A stretch of DNA of 64,000 bases from Blastococcus aggregatus (lineage in GTDB: Bacteria; Actinomycetota; Actinomycetes; Mycobacteriales; Geodermatophilaceae), in NCBI RefSeq assembly GCF_900221005.1, contig NZ_OBQI01000005.1:62001-126000 (forward strand). Direction: 5' to 3'. The notes beneath the pieces were generated by a model. That model was not told the DNA's origin. It saw nothing but the letters and a program-made list of their open reading frames with translations, and searched no databases. This document shows positions 53,981 through 62,933 of the stretch, piece by piece. The position numbers were made by a program, and so were the translations under genes. The stretch's first letter is position 1. Every line of letters begins with the position of its first letter.

Positions 53981-54916
53981 ATGCCGGCCGTGCAGCTGAC
54001 CGCGGTGTCCAAGACCTACCGCCGGCGGGGCCGGCCGCCGCAGAAGGCGCTCGACCGGCTGGACCTGCTGGTCGAGTCCGGGGGCGTGCACGGCTTCCTC
54101 GGGCCCAACGGATCGGGCAAGACGACGTCGATCCGCGTGCTCCTCGGACTCGTCGCGGCCGATCCCGGCGGCGGTGAGATCCGGCTGCTCGACTCCCCCG
54201 TGCCGGCCGGCCTGCCCGACGTCATCGGCGGCGTCGGCGCCCTGGTCGAGACCCCGCTGTTCTTCCCCGGCTTCACCGGCCGGCTCAACCTGCAACTGCT
54301 CGCCGAGGCAGCCGGCCTGCCCCGCACGCGCGTCGAGGAGTGTTTGGAGCTGGTCGACCTGACCGGGCGCGCCGAGGACCGGTTCAAGGGCTACTCCCTC
54401 GGCATGAAGCAGCGCCTCGGCATCGCGGCGGCGCTGCTCAAGGCGCCGCGGCTGCTGATCCTCGACGAGCCCAGCAACGGCCTGGACCCCGCCGGCATCC
54501 GTGACGTCCGCGAGCTCATCCGCCGCCTCGGCCGGGACGGGCGCACCACCGTCCTGCTGTCCTCGCACCTGCTGACCGAGATCCAGCAGGTCTGCGACCG
54601 GGTCTCGATCCTCGCGCGCGGGCGCTGCGTCGCCTCGGGCCCGGTGGGTGAGGTGCTCGCCGGCCGCGGCTCCGGGGACGTGCTCGTCCAGGTCGCCGAC
54701 CCGGCCGCGGCGGCCGGTGTGCTGACCGGCGCGGGCTTCGCCGTCTCCCCCGCCGACGGCGCCCTGCTGGTGCACGGCGTCCCGGCGCCCAGCGAGATCA
54801 CCCGCGTGCTGGCCGGCGCCGGCCTCTACCTCGAGGAGCTGAGACGGGTGACCCCCGACCTGGAGGGCGCCTTCCTCGCCCTCACCGGCGACCGGCCCGA
54901 CGAGGCGCAGCCGTGA
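53981..54916 (+). CDS. ABC transporter ATP-binding protein
   Basis: 311 residues. Walker A G-P-N-G-S-G-K-T-T near 42-50, signature Y-S-L-G-M-K-Q-R-L near 137-145, Walker B L-L-I-L-D-E-P-S-N-G-L-D near 157-168 and the switch His in LLSSHLL. It resembles bacitracin/lantibiotic-type exporters. Its stop overlaps the permease GTG by 4 bp. Confidence 0.9.
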   Translation: MPAVQLTAVSKTYRRRGRPPQKALDRLDLLVESGGVHGFLGPNGSGKTTSIRVLLGLVAADPGGGEIRLLDSPVPAGLPDVIGGVGALVETPLFFPGFTGRLNLQLLAEAAGLPRTRVEECLELVDLTGRAEDRFKGYSLGMKQRLGIAAALLKAPRLLILDEPSNGLDPAGIRDVRELIRRLGRDGRTTVLLSSHLLTEIQQVCDRVSILARGRCVASGPVGEVLAGRGSGDVLVQVADPAAAAGVLTGAGFAVSPADGALLVHGVPAPSEITRVLAGAGLYLEELRRVTPDLEGAFLALTGDRPDEAQP

Positions 54917-55959
54917 GCGCCGTCGTGGAGCAGCCGTCCGCCCGGCCCGCCGGGCCGGATCTGCCCCGCTCGCGCTTCGGGGACCTGCTGCGCTCCGAGC
55001 TGCACCGGTTCCGGTCCCGCCGGTTCATCCAGGTGGTGCTGGTCCTCGCCGTGGTCGGCTGGGTCGTCGCCACCGGGATCGCGCTGACCCAGTTCGGCAA
55101 CCCGGAGCCGGCCGAGATCGCACGTGCCGAGCAGCAGATCGACGCCGACCTCGCGATGAACGAGGAGTTCCGCCAGGAGTGCCTGGCGGAGGCCGACATC
55201 CCGGCCGGCACCTCCCCCGACGACTTCTGCGGCCCGGAACAGACCCGCGACGACTACCAGCTCTCGTGGTACCTGGACCAGGCCCCGTTCGACCTCGGCT
55301 CGGCCGGCCCCCCGGGCGCCCTGGGCTTCGCCGCCCTCGCCGCGGTCGTGGCGGCGCTGGTCGGCGCGACGTGGATCGGCGCGGAGTGGTCGACGCGCTC
55401 GATCGTGGCGCTGCTGTTCTGGGTGCCCCGCCGGATGCAGGTGCTGGGCGCGAAGCTCGTCGTCCTCACCGGGGCGGCCGTCGTCATCGGCGTCGTGGCC
55501 CAGGCGGGCTGGCTGGCGATGTCGGGTGTCCTCCGCGCCGTCGTCGGACGGGACGGCGGGCTGCCGGCCGGCTTCTGGAGCGACCTGCTGCAGACCCAGG
55601 CCCGCGGCGTGCTGCTCACGGTGATCGCCGCGCTGCTGGCGTTCGGCCTGACCAACCTGGTGCGCAACACCGGCGCGGCGCTCGGCATCGCCTTCGTCTA
55701 CCTGGTGATCGTGGAGAACCTGGTGCGCGGCCTGCGCCCGCGGTGGCAGCCCTGGCTGCTCACCGAGAACGCGCTGGCGCTGGTCCAGCAGGGCGGCTCG
55801 ACGATCTACCTCTACCCCGCCCAGCCGGACAGGTACGGGTCGACGGAGCCGGTCGAGTACTACCTCGGCCACCTGCAGGCGGGCGTCCTGCTCGGCGCCG
55901 TCGCCGTGGTCGTGCTCGCCGCCGGCGCGGTGCTCTTCGCCCGCCGCGACCTGCAATGA
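54913..55959 (+). CDS. ABC-2 type transporter permease
   Basis: 348 residues with hydrophobic segments near 38-58, 136-160, 188-212, 228-255 and 315-342, separated by an extracellular loop with two Cys (QECLAEAD and DFCGPEQ, near residues 78-98) that could form a disulfide. It has no conserved name-giving motif. Coupled to the ATPase upstream, so the pair is probably an efflux system for a peptide or lipid. Substrate unknown. Confidence 0.82.
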   Translation: MSAVVEQPSARPAGPDLPRSRFGDLLRSELHRFRSRRFIQVVLVLAVVGWVVATGIALTQFGNPEPAEIARAEQQIDADLAMNEEFRQECLAEADIPAGTSPDDFCGPEQTRDDYQLSWYLDQAPFDLGSAGPPGALGFAALAAVVAALVGATWIGAEWSTRSIVALLFWVPRRMQVLGAKLVVLTGAAVVIGVVAQAGWLAMSGVLRAVVGRDGGLPAGFWSDLLQTQARGVLLTVIAALLAFGLTNLVRNTGAALGIAFVYLVIVENLVRGLRPRWQPWLLTENALALVQQGGSTIYLYPAQPDRYGSTEPVEYYLGHLQAGVLLGAVAVVVLAAGAVLFARRDLQ

Positions 55960-56021
55960 CATCGTCGTCCTCCGGACGACACCGCGGCCACGTGCCGTCC
56001 CCACCGGCGACGAGCGCGTCC

Positions 56022-56065
56022 GAGTTCCGCGTCGGGAACCCTCCGGGCCCCGCGACGCGGAACTC
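56022..56065. terminator. 13-bp convergent hairpin
   Basis: GAGTTCCGCGTCG (56022-56034) and its exact complement (56053-56065) with an 18-base loop, between the ABC permease and nusB ends. Confidence 0.7.
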
Positions 56066-56070
56066 CAGGC

Positions 56071-56481
56071 TCAGGACGAAGTAGGAACTTCCGCCGCGAG
56101 GATGGCGCCGAGGACGCCGTTGACGTAGGCCGGCGAGTCGTCGGTGGACAGCGTCTTGGCCAGCTCCACCGCCTCGTCGATGACGACGGCGTCGGGCACG
56201 TCGTCGGCCCAGAGCAGCTCGTAGACCGCCATGCGCAGGATCGCCCGGTCGACGTCGGGCAGCCGGTCGATCGACCAGCCCGAGGCGTGCGTGTCGATCA
56301 GGGTGTCGATGCGCGAGGCGTGCTCGTCGACGCCCTCGACGAGGCGGATCGAGTGCTCGGGGACCGGCGGATTGCCGTCTGCGACGCGCTCGGCGAGCAG
56401 CGCGCGGCGGTCGCGGCCGCGGACGTCGGCCTCGTAGAGGACGTCGACCGCGCGCTTGCGGGCCTTGGTACGGGCAGCCAT
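56071..56481 (-). CDS. nusB: Transcription antitermination protein NusB
   Basis: 136-residue all-helical NusB, which binds boxA with S10 (NusE) for rRNA antitermination. Family motifs R-K-R-A-V-D-V-L-Y-E-A-D (8-19), L-P-D-V-D-R-A-I-L-R-M-A-V-Y-E-L near 74-89 and FV/YVNGVLGAI at the end are intact. Last gene of the aro-efp-nusB cluster; starts 17 bp after efp. Confidence 0.96.
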   Translation of the reverse strand: MAARTKARKRAVDVLYEADVRGRDRRALLAERVADGNPPVPEHSIRLVEGVDEHASRIDTLIDTHASGWSIDRLPDVDRAILRMAVYELLWADDVPDAVVIDEAVELAKTLSTDDSPAYVNGVLGAILAAEVPTSS

Positions 56482-56497
56482 GAGGAGGACCTCTGGC

Positions 56498-57058
56498 TCA
56501 GTTGACCCGGCCGAGGTAGCGGCCGTCCCGGGTGTCGACCTTGAGCTTCTCGCCCGTGGAGATGAACAGCGGGACCTGGATCTGCGCGCCGGTCTCCAGC
56601 GTGGCGGGCTTGGTGCCGCCGGTGGAGCGGTCGCCCTGCAGGCCCGGGTCGGTGTGCTCGACCACGAGCTCGAGGGTCACCGGGAGCTCCACGTACAGCG
56701 GCACCTCGTCGTGCACCGCCACCATGACCTCGGTGTTCTCGAGCAGGTAGTCCGCGCCGCCGCCGACGGTCGCCGCGGGCACGGTGATCTGGTCGAAGGT
56801 GTCGCCGTCCATGAAGACGAAGTCGGGGCCGTCCTTGTAGAGGAAGGTCATCGTCCGCTTGTCGACGGTGGCCGTCTCGACCTTCAGGCCGGCGTTGAAC
56901 GTCTTGTCGACGACCTTGCCCGAGAGGACGTTCTTCAGGGTGGTGCGCACGAAGGCGCCGCCCTTGCCGGGCTTCACGTGCTGGAAGTCGGTGACGGTCC
57001 AGAGCTGGCCGTCCAGCTTGAGGACGATGCCGTTCTTCAGGTCGTTGGTGGTAGCCAT
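56498..57058 (-). CDS. efp: Elongation factor P
   Basis: 186 residues, relieving ribosome stalling at proline stretches. Three beta-barrel domains. The tip loop reads K-P-G-K-G-G-A-F with Lys32 at the modification position. No EpmA/EpmB or EarP gene is seen, so Lys32 is likely unmodified as in related actinobacteria. The ATG begins M-A-T-T-N-D-L-K directly after the pepQ stop. Confidence 0.96.
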   Translation of the reverse strand: MATTNDLKNGIVLKLDGQLWTVTDFQHVKPGKGGAFVRTTLKNVLSGKVVDKTFNAGLKVETATVDKRTMTFLYKDGPDFVFMDGDTFDQITVPAATVGGGADYLLENTEVMVAVHDEVPLYVELPVTLELVVEHTDPGLQGDRSTGGTKPATLETGAQIQVPLFISTGEKLKVDTRDGRYLGRVN

Positions 57059-58189
57059 CTAGAGAACCAGCAGTTCCTTGCTCGTGAGGGTCAACAGTTC
57101 GGGCGCGTCGTCCGTGACGATCAAGGTGTCCTCGATCCGGACACCGCCGCGGCCGGGAAGGTAGACGCCCGGCTCCACGGTGACGGCCATGCCGGCGGCA
57201 AGAGTACCCGCGCCCAGCGGGCCGATGCCGGGTGCCTCGTGGATCTCCAGGCCCACGCCGTGCCCGAGGCCGTGGGTGAAGTGCTCCCCGTGGCCGGCCG
57301 CGGCGATGACGTCGCGCGACGCGGCGTCCACCGCGACGACCTCCGTGCCGACGGCGAGGGCGGCCCGGCCGACCGCCTGCGACTCGGCCACCAGGGCGTA
57401 GATCTCGCGCTGCCAGTCGGCGGCCGACCCCAGCACGACCGTGCGGGTCATGTCGGAGTGGTAGCCCTCGACGGTGGCGCCGAAGTCCAGCTTCAGGAAG
57501 TCGCCGGGCTGCAGCACGGTCGCGTCGGGCCGGTGGTGCGGGATCGCCGAGTTGGGGCCGGCGGCGACGATCGTCTCGAACGACGGCGCCTCGGCACCCA
57601 GCGCCAGCATCCGGGCGTCGAGCTCGCGGCCGACCTCGAGCTCGGTGCGCCCGGGTCGCAGCGCGCCCTCGGCCATCAGCTCGGCCAGGGCCCGGTCGGC
57701 CACCGCGCAGGCCCGCCGCAGCGCCTCGACCTCACCGTCGTCCTTGATCGCCCGCTGCGCCTCGACCGCCCGGCGCACCGACGCGAGCTCCGGCACCGTG
57801 CCGCCGGCCGCGGCGTCGGCGAGCACCGAGCGCAGCTGCTCGAACGCGTCGACGGTGAGGTCGGAGGACTCGAAGCCGAGCCGGCCGGTACCGGTGCGCA
57901 CCGCGGCCCGGGCGAGCGCCGGGACGGTGCCGCGGTCGACCAGCACCTCCACGTCGGGCACCTGCGCCGCCGCCTGGGTCGTGTAGCGGCCGTCGGTGCC
58001 GAACAGATCGGCCCCGTCGGTGCGCACGAGGAGCGCTCCGTTGGAGCCGGTGAACCCGGTCAGGTACCGGACGTTGAGCAGGTTGGTCACCAGCACGGCG
58101 TCCAGGCCCCGCTCGGCGGCGGTCGCGCGGAGGACGTCGCGCCGCTGGGCTCTGCTGGTGTCCCGCCCCTCCACCCCGGCCAGGCTCAC
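57059..58189 (-). CDS. pepQ: Xaa-Pro aminopeptidase/prolidase (M24B)
   Basis: 376 residues, releasing N-terminal residues before proline, and commonly beside efp. Metal ligands are seen in [29 protein letters not shown] and R-I-E-D-T. The GTG that overlaps the aroQ stop is preferred to an ATG 24 bp upstream. Confidence 0.93.
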   Translation of the reverse strand: MSLAGVEGRDTSRAQRRDVLRATAAERGLDAVLVTNLLNVRYLTGFTGSNGALLVRTDGADLFGTDGRYTTQAAAQVPDVEVLVDRGTVPALARAAVRTGTGRLGFESSDLTVDAFEQLRSVLADAAAGGTVPELASVRRAVEAQRAIKDDGEVEALRRACAVADRALAELMAEGALRPGRTELEVGRELDARMLALGAEAPSFETIVAAGPNSAIPHHRPDATVLQPGDFLKLDFGATVEGYHSDMTRTVVLGSAADWQREIYALVAESQAVGRAALAVGTEVVAVDAASRDVIAAAGHGEHFTHGLGHGVGLEIHEAPGIGPLGAGTLAAGMAVTVEPGVYLPGRGGVRIEDTLIVTDDAPELLTLTSKELLVL

Positions 58190-58620
58190 CGATGGCCCCG
58201 CAGCGACATCCACTGGAGCGCGAGCACGTAGCCCTCGACGCCGAGCCCGGCGATGACGCCGTCGGCCACCGCGGAGACGTAGGAGTGGTGCCGGAACGCC
58301 TCGCGCCGGTGGATGTTGCTGATGTGCACCTCGACCAGCGGTCCGGTCAGCGCCGCGAGCGCGTCGTGCAGCACCACCGAGGTGTGCGACCAGCCGGCGG
58401 GGTTGAGGACGACGGGGTCGCCGGCGTCGGTCGCCTCGTGGATCCAGCGCAGCAGCTCGCCCTCGTCGTCGGTCTGCCGGACGACCACGTCCATCTCCAG
58501 CTCGCGCGCCGTCGTCTCGATGACGTCCACGAGCTGGGCGTAGGTCGTCGTCCCGTAGATCTCCGGCTCGCGGGTGCCGAGCCGTCCGAGGTTCGCGCCG
58601 TTGAGCACCTGGATCGTCAT
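58186..58620 (-). CDS. aroQ: 3-dehydroquinate dehydratase, type II
   Basis: Third shikimate step. 144 residues with [14 protein letters not shown] near 6-19 (catalytic Tyr in E-I-Y-G), N-P-A-G-W-S-H-T near 73-80 and H-I-S-N-I-H-R-R-E near 98-106. The ATG overlaps the aroB stop by 4 bp. The Trp in NPAGWSH replaces the more usual Ala/Gly. Confidence 0.95.
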   Translation of the reverse strand: MTIQVLNGANLGRLGTREPEIYGTTTYAQLVDVIETTARELEMDVVVRQTDDEGELLRWIHEATDAGDPVVLNPAGWSHTSVVLHDALAALTGPLVEVHISNIHRREAFRHHSYVSAVADGVIAGLGVEGYVLALQWMSLRGHR

Positions 58621-59675
58621 GCGGTTCCTCCAGTGACGGCCGCCCACGCGGCGTCGAGCCAGGCCTGGTCCGGGTCGGTCAGGATCGTCGGGTTGCCGAT
58701 GCCGTCGAGGACGACGAACCGCAGCGTGGCGCCGCGGGCCTTCTTGTCCACGCGCATGATCGCCTGGAGCGCGGCCCAGTCCCCGGCGCAGCGGACCGGC
58801 AGGCCCATCGCGTCGATCAGCGTGCGGTGCCGCTCCACCTCGTCGGGGGTGAGCAGCCCGGCCTGCCCGGCGAGCTCTGCAGCGAACACCATGCCGACGG
58901 CGACGGCCTCGCCGTGACGCCGGCCGAAGTCCTCGATCCGCTCGATCGCGTGGCCGAGCGTGTGGCCGTAGTTGAGGAACTCGCGCACCCCCGTGTCGCG
59001 CAGGTCCTGCCCGACCGCGTCGGCCTTCACCTGCACGGCGCGGGCGATGAGCTCCTCGGTGTCCCGGCGGCCGGTCGGGTCCTCGGTGAGCAGCCGCAGG
59101 ATCTCGGGGTCGGCGATGAAGCCGCACTTGACGACCTCGGCCAGGCCCGAGCGGAACTCGGCGTCGGGCAGGCCGGCCAGCGCGTCGGTGTCGGCGAGCA
59201 CGGCGGCCGGCGGGTGGAACGCGCCGACGAGGTTCTTGCCGGCCGAGGTGTTGATGCCCGTCTTCCCGCCGACGGCGGCGTCGACCATGCCGAGCAGGCT
59301 GGTGGGCACCTGCACCACCCGCACGCCCCGCGCCCAGGTGGCGGCGAGGAAGCCGGCCAGGTCGGTCACCGCTCCCCCGCCGAGCCCGACGACGGCGTCG
59401 GTGCGGGTCAGCCCGAGCCGGCCGAACTCCTCCCAGGCTCCGGCGGCGACCTCGGCGGTCTTCGCGGCCTCGCCGTCGGGGACGACGATCGCCTCGGCGG
59501 CGATGCCGGCGGTCTGCAGCGTCTCCACGGCCGCGCCGGCGGCGGCGGCCAGCGGCGGCGCGTGGACGACGACGGCCTTGGCGGTGCCCTCGAGCACCAG
59601 GCCGAGACGGGTCTGCGCTCCGGCTCCGATGAGGACCTCGTAGGGCCGCTCGCCGGCGACCTGCACCTGCCTCAT
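58617..59675 (-). CDS. aroB: 3-dehydroquinate synthase
   Basis: Second shikimate step, NAD- and zinc-dependent, converting DAHP to 3-dehydroquinate. 352 residues. [13 protein letters not shown] near 97-109, [17 protein letters not shown] near 123-139 and [10 protein letters not shown] near 234-243 carry the NAD and Zn sites. The ATG overlaps the aroK stop (ATGA). Confidence 0.97.
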   Translation of the reverse strand: MRQVQVAGERPYEVLIGAGAQTRLGLVLEGTAKAVVVHAPPLAAAAGAAVETLQTAGIAAEAIVVPDGEAAKTAEVAAGAWEEFGRLGLTRTDAVVGLGGGAVTDLAGFLAATWARGVRVVQVPTSLLGMVDAAVGGKTGINTSAGKNLVGAFHPPAAVLADTDALAGLPDAEFRSGLAEVVKCGFIADPEILRLLTEDPTGRRDTEELIARAVQVKADAVGQDLRDTGVREFLNYGHTLGHAIERIEDFGRRHGEAVAVGMVFAAELAGQAGLLTPDEVERHRTLIDAMGLPVRCAGDWAALQAIMRVDKKARGATLRFVVLDGIGNPTILTDPDQAWLDAAWAAVTGGTA

Positions 59676-60202
59676 CGGTCCTCCCCCCGGACCAGCGCGA
59701 GCACGTCGTGGACGACGTCGTCGGTGCTCCGGCCGCTGGTGGTCACCGTGTCCGTGGCGACCTCGCGGTAGAGCGGGGCGCGGTCCTCGAGCATGGTGCG
59801 CAGCATGGCGCGCGGGTTCACCGCGAGCAGCGGACGGTCCCGCGACAGGCCGACGCGCTTGGCCGCCGAGCCCAGGTCGACGTCGAGCCAGACCACCCGG
59901 CCGCCGGCACGGCCGTGGGCGACCAGCAGCGCGCGGGTGTCGGGGTGCATCACGGCCCCGCCGCCCAGCGCGAGGACGCCGTCGTGCTCGGCCAGCCCGC
60001 GGGCGACCGCGGCCCGCTCGAGGTCGCGGAAGTGCGGCTCCCCGTGCTCGACGAACAGGTCGGGCACGCTCGAGCCGGTCTCGATCTCGACGTCCCGGTC
60101 GGTGTCGCGGAAGGACACGCCCAGCGCGGCCGCAACGGCGGTGCCCACCGTGGTCTTGCCCGACGCCGGGGGCCCGACGAGCACCAGCAGCGGCCCGCTC
60201 AC
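59672..60202 (-). CDS. aroK: Shikimate kinase
   Basis: 176 residues. P-loop G-P-P-A-S-G-K-T-T (10-18), D-T-D-R-D-V-E (33-39, shikimate Asp) and A-L-G-G-G-A near 74-79 with the LID R-D-R-P-L-L. GTG start overlapping the aroC stop. It phosphorylates shikimate for AroA, which is not in this window. Confidence 0.95.
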   Translation of the reverse strand: MSGPLLVLVGPPASGKTTVGTAVAAALGVSFRDTDRDVEIETGSSVPDLFVEHGEPHFRDLERAAVARGLAEHDGVLALGGGAVMHPDTRALLVAHGRAGGRVVWLDVDLGSAAKRVGLSRDRPLLAVNPRAMLRTMLEDRAPLYREVATDTVTTSGRSTDDVVHDVLALVRGEDR

Positions 60203-61392
60203 CGGAGCGGGAGGGAGTCGAGGTAGGCCTGCGCGTTGCGCCGGGTCTCGGCGACCGAGTCGCCCCCGAACTTCTCCAGGACGGCGTCGGCCAGGACGAG
60301 GGCGACCATCGCCTCCATCACCACGGAGCCGCGGGGCACCGCGCACGCGTCGCTGCGCTGGTTGATGGCGACGGCCGGCTCCTGCGTGGCGACGTCGACG
60401 GTCTGCAGCGCGCGCGGCACCGTGCTGATCGGCTTCATCGCGGCGCGGACCCGCAGCACCTCGCCGTTGGTCATGCCGCCCTCGATGCCGCCGGCGCGGT
60501 CGGTGAGCCGCTGCACGCGCTTGGCGCCGTCCGGGCCGTCGGCGAGCACGATCTCGTCGTGGGCCACCGAGCCGCGCCGCCGGGCGGTCTCCAGCCCGTC
60601 GCCCACCTCGACCGCCTTCACCGACTGCACGCCCATGAGGGCGCCGGCCAGGCGCGAGTCCAGCCGCCGGTCCCAGTGCACGTGGCTGCCCAGGCCCGGC
60701 GGGAGCCCGTGCACGACGACCTCGATGACGCCGCCGAGGGTGTCACCGTTCTTCCGGACGTCGTCGATCTCGGCCACCATCGCGGTGCTCGTGGCGGGGT
60801 CGGCGCAGCGCACCGGGTCCTCGTCGATCGCGGGGTTGTCGTCCGGCCCGGGGAGCAGTCCGTCGGGGGCGGTGACCGGGCCGATCGCGACGACGTGGCT
60901 GACCACGGAGACGCCGACCGCCTGGCGGAGGAACGCCTGGGCGATCGCGCCGAGCGCCACCCGGGCCGCGGTCTCGCGGGCGCTGGCCCGCTCGAGGACC
61001 GGCCGGGCGTCGTCGAAGCCGTACTTCTGCATGCCGGCGAGGTCGGCGTGGCCGGGGCGCGGGCGGGTGAGCGGGGCGTTGCGGGCCTGGCCCGCCAGCA
61101 CGTCGGCGTCCACCGGGTCGGCGGACATGACCGTCGACCACTTGGGCCACTCGGTGTTGCCCACCTGGACCGCGATCGGCCCGCCCTGGGTGCGCCCGTG
61201 CCGGACTCCGCCGGTGAGCGTCACCTCGTCCTGCTCGAAGGACATCCGCGCGCCGCGGCCGTGGCCCAGCCGGCGGCGGGCCAGCTCGCGGTCGAGGTCG
61301 GCGGTCTGCACCTCGACGCCGGCCGGCAGCCCCTCCAGGATCGCGGTGAGCTGCTGACCGTGCGATTCCCCTGCGGTCAACCAGCGCAACAT
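60199..61392 (-). CDS. aroC: Chorismate synthase
   Basis: 397 residues, FMN-dependent. [10 protein letters not shown] near 6-15, [12 protein letters not shown] near 40-51 and [15 protein letters not shown] [11 protein letters not shown] near 300-310 are all canonical. Downstream the genes run aroK-aroB-aroQ; upstream is a prepilin peptidase and then aroE. Confidence 0.97.
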   Translation of the reverse strand: MLRWLTAGESHGQQLTAILEGLPAGVEVQTADLDRELARRRLGHGRGARMSFEQDEVTLTGGVRHGRTQGGPIAVQVGNTEWPKWSTVMSADPVDADVLAGQARNAPLTRPRPGHADLAGMQKYGFDDARPVLERASARETAARVALGAIAQAFLRQAVGVSVVSHVVAIGPVTAPDGLLPGPDDNPAIDEDPVRCADPATSTAMVAEIDDVRKNGDTLGGVIEVVVHGLPPGLGSHVHWDRRLDSRLAGALMGVQSVKAVEVGDGLETARRRGSVAHDEIVLADGPDGAKRVQRLTDRAGGIEGGMTNGEVLRVRAAMKPISTVPRALQTVDVATQEPAVAINQRSDACAVPRGSVVMEAMVALVLADAVLEKFGGDSVAETRRNAQAYLDSLPLR

Positions 61393-61441
61393 GCCGGCGA
61401 TTCTGCCAGTAGGAGCGCCGCCTCCCCCGCGCGCCATCCGC

Positions 61442-62104
61442 TCAGCCGGGCGGGATCGCTCCCGTCGCCAGGGCGAGGACCGCGCCGGCCAGCAGCGGCG
61501 GGCCGAACGGGACCGCGGTGTGCCAGGTCGCCCGCCGGGTGACGAGCAGGAGCACCGAGACCAGCGCACCGGTGAGCAGCCCGAGGAAGACCCCGGCCAT
61601 GAGCACTCCCCAGCCGAACCAGCCGAGCAGCAGGCCGACCAGCCCGAGGAGCTTCACGTCGCCAAGGCCGAGCCCCTGCGGCGAGACCAGCCAGCCCAGC
61701 GCGGCGATCCCGCCCGCGACGACGGCCGCCGCTCCCGCCCGGAGCAGCGCCGTCCAGGTGCCCTCGACGGCGGCGTCGACGAGCAGGGCGGTGCCGCAGA
61801 CGGCATAGGCGGGATAGGTGACCCGGTCGGGCAGCCGGTGGCCGATCAGGTCGGCGGCGCCCAGCACGACCGCGGCGCCGGCCGCCCAGGCCAGCGCCAC
61901 CGTGACCGGCCGCAGCCCGGTCAGCTCGCCCGCGCCGGCGAGCAACGCGGCGAACACCGCGGTGAGGGCACCGGTCCGCAGCGGGCTGGGCAGTGCGGCG
62001 TCGTCCCGCGTCCCGAGGCGGACCGCGATCCGGGCCAGCCACGGCCCGACCACGACGGCGGTCAGCAGGACGGTGACGGCGAGCGCCGGCCGCGAGAGCT
62101 CCAC
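61442..62104 (-). CDS. A24 prepilin peptidase-like membrane protein
   Basis: 220 residues with seven hydrophobic helices. The two catalytic aspartates of aspartyl prepilin peptidases are present: A-A-D-L-I-G near 83-88 and the GxGD box G-L-G-L-G-D-V-K near 144-151. The N-terminal cysteine-rich methyltransferase domain of PilD is absent. Placement between aroE and aroC has no obvious functional logic; shared transcription is likely. Confidence 0.85.
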   Translation of the reverse strand: MELSRPALAVTVLLTAVVVGPWLARIAVRLGTRDDAALPSPLRTGALTAVFAALLAGAGELTGLRPVTVALAWAAGAAVVLGAADLIGHRLPDRVTYPAYAVCGTALLVDAAVEGTWTALLRAGAAAVVAGGIAALGWLVSPQGLGLGDVKLLGLVGLLLGWFGWGVLMAGVFLGLLTGALVSVLLLVTRRATWHTAVPFGPPLLAGAVLALATGAIPPG

Positions 62105-62114
62105 GGCGGCGGGC

Positions 62115-62933
62115 TCAGTCGCGCGCGAGCGCGGCGTCCAGGGCGCGCCGCATCTCGGCGATGGGAGCCGGGCGGCCGGTCATGAGCTCGACCTGGACGG
62201 TGGCCTGCCAGAACAGCACCTCCGCACCCCCGATCACGGTGCCGCCGGCGGCGGTGACCCGCTCGGCCAGCGGGGTCGGCCACGGCGCGTACAGCACGTC
62301 GAGGACGGTCTGCCCCGCCCGCCACGGCAGCGCGCTCACGGCCGGCTGCCCGGCGACCGGCACCGTGCTGACCACGACCGGAGCGTCGACGACGGCGCCC
62401 TCGAGCCGCGAGACGGTGACCGGGACCTGCAGCACGTCGAGGACGCGGACGAGGTCGTCGGCCCGGGCCGGCTCGCGGACGACGACGTCGATGTGCCGGG
62501 CCCCGAGCGAGGCGAGCGCCACCGCGGCCGCGGCGGCGGTCCCGCCGGCCCCGAGGACGGCCACCCGGTCGACCGACTCGACGCCGGCGACCTGCAGCGC
62601 GGTGCCGATGCCGGCGACGTCGGTGTTCTCCGCCCGCCAGCCGCCGTCCTGGCGGATCAGCGTGTTCGCCGCGTGCAGCAGTCGCGGGAGCGGTTCCACC
62701 ACGTCGGCGACGTCCACCGCCGCCTGCTTGCACGGCATCGTCACCGAGAACCCGCACCACTCGTCGCCCAGCCCGGCCAGCAGGTCGGGCAGGTCCTCGG
62801 CCCCGACGTCCAGCGCGTCGTAGCGCCAGTCGTCGAGCCCGAGGGCGGCGTAGGCCGCACGGTGCAGCAGCGGCGAGAGCGAGTGCGAGACCGGCCGGCC
62901 CAGCACCGCCGCCCGCCGCGGCCGGTCAGCCAC
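62115..62933 (-). CDS. aroE: Shikimate dehydrogenase
   Basis: 272 residues. Shikimate binding S-H-S-L-S-P near 16-21, catalytic Lys in V-T-M-P-C-K near 64-69, A-N-T-L near 89-92 and Asp in N-T-D near 102-104. NADP-binding V-L-G-A-G-G-T-A-A-A-A near 125-135. The GTG overlaps the mltG stop by 8 bp. Confidence 0.95.
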   Translation of the reverse strand: MADRPRRAAVLGRPVSHSLSPLLHRAAYAALGLDDWRYDALDVGAEDLPDLLAGLGDEWCGFSVTMPCKQAAVDVADVVEPLPRLLHAANTLIRQDGGWRAENTDVAGIGTALQVAGVESVDRVAVLGAGGTAAAAAVALASLGARHIDVVVREPARADDLVRVLDVLQVPVTVSRLEGAVVDAPVVVSTVPVAGQPAVSALPWRAGQTVLDVLYAPWPTPLAERVTAAGGTVIGGAEVLFWQATVQVELMTGRPAPIAEMRRALDAALARD

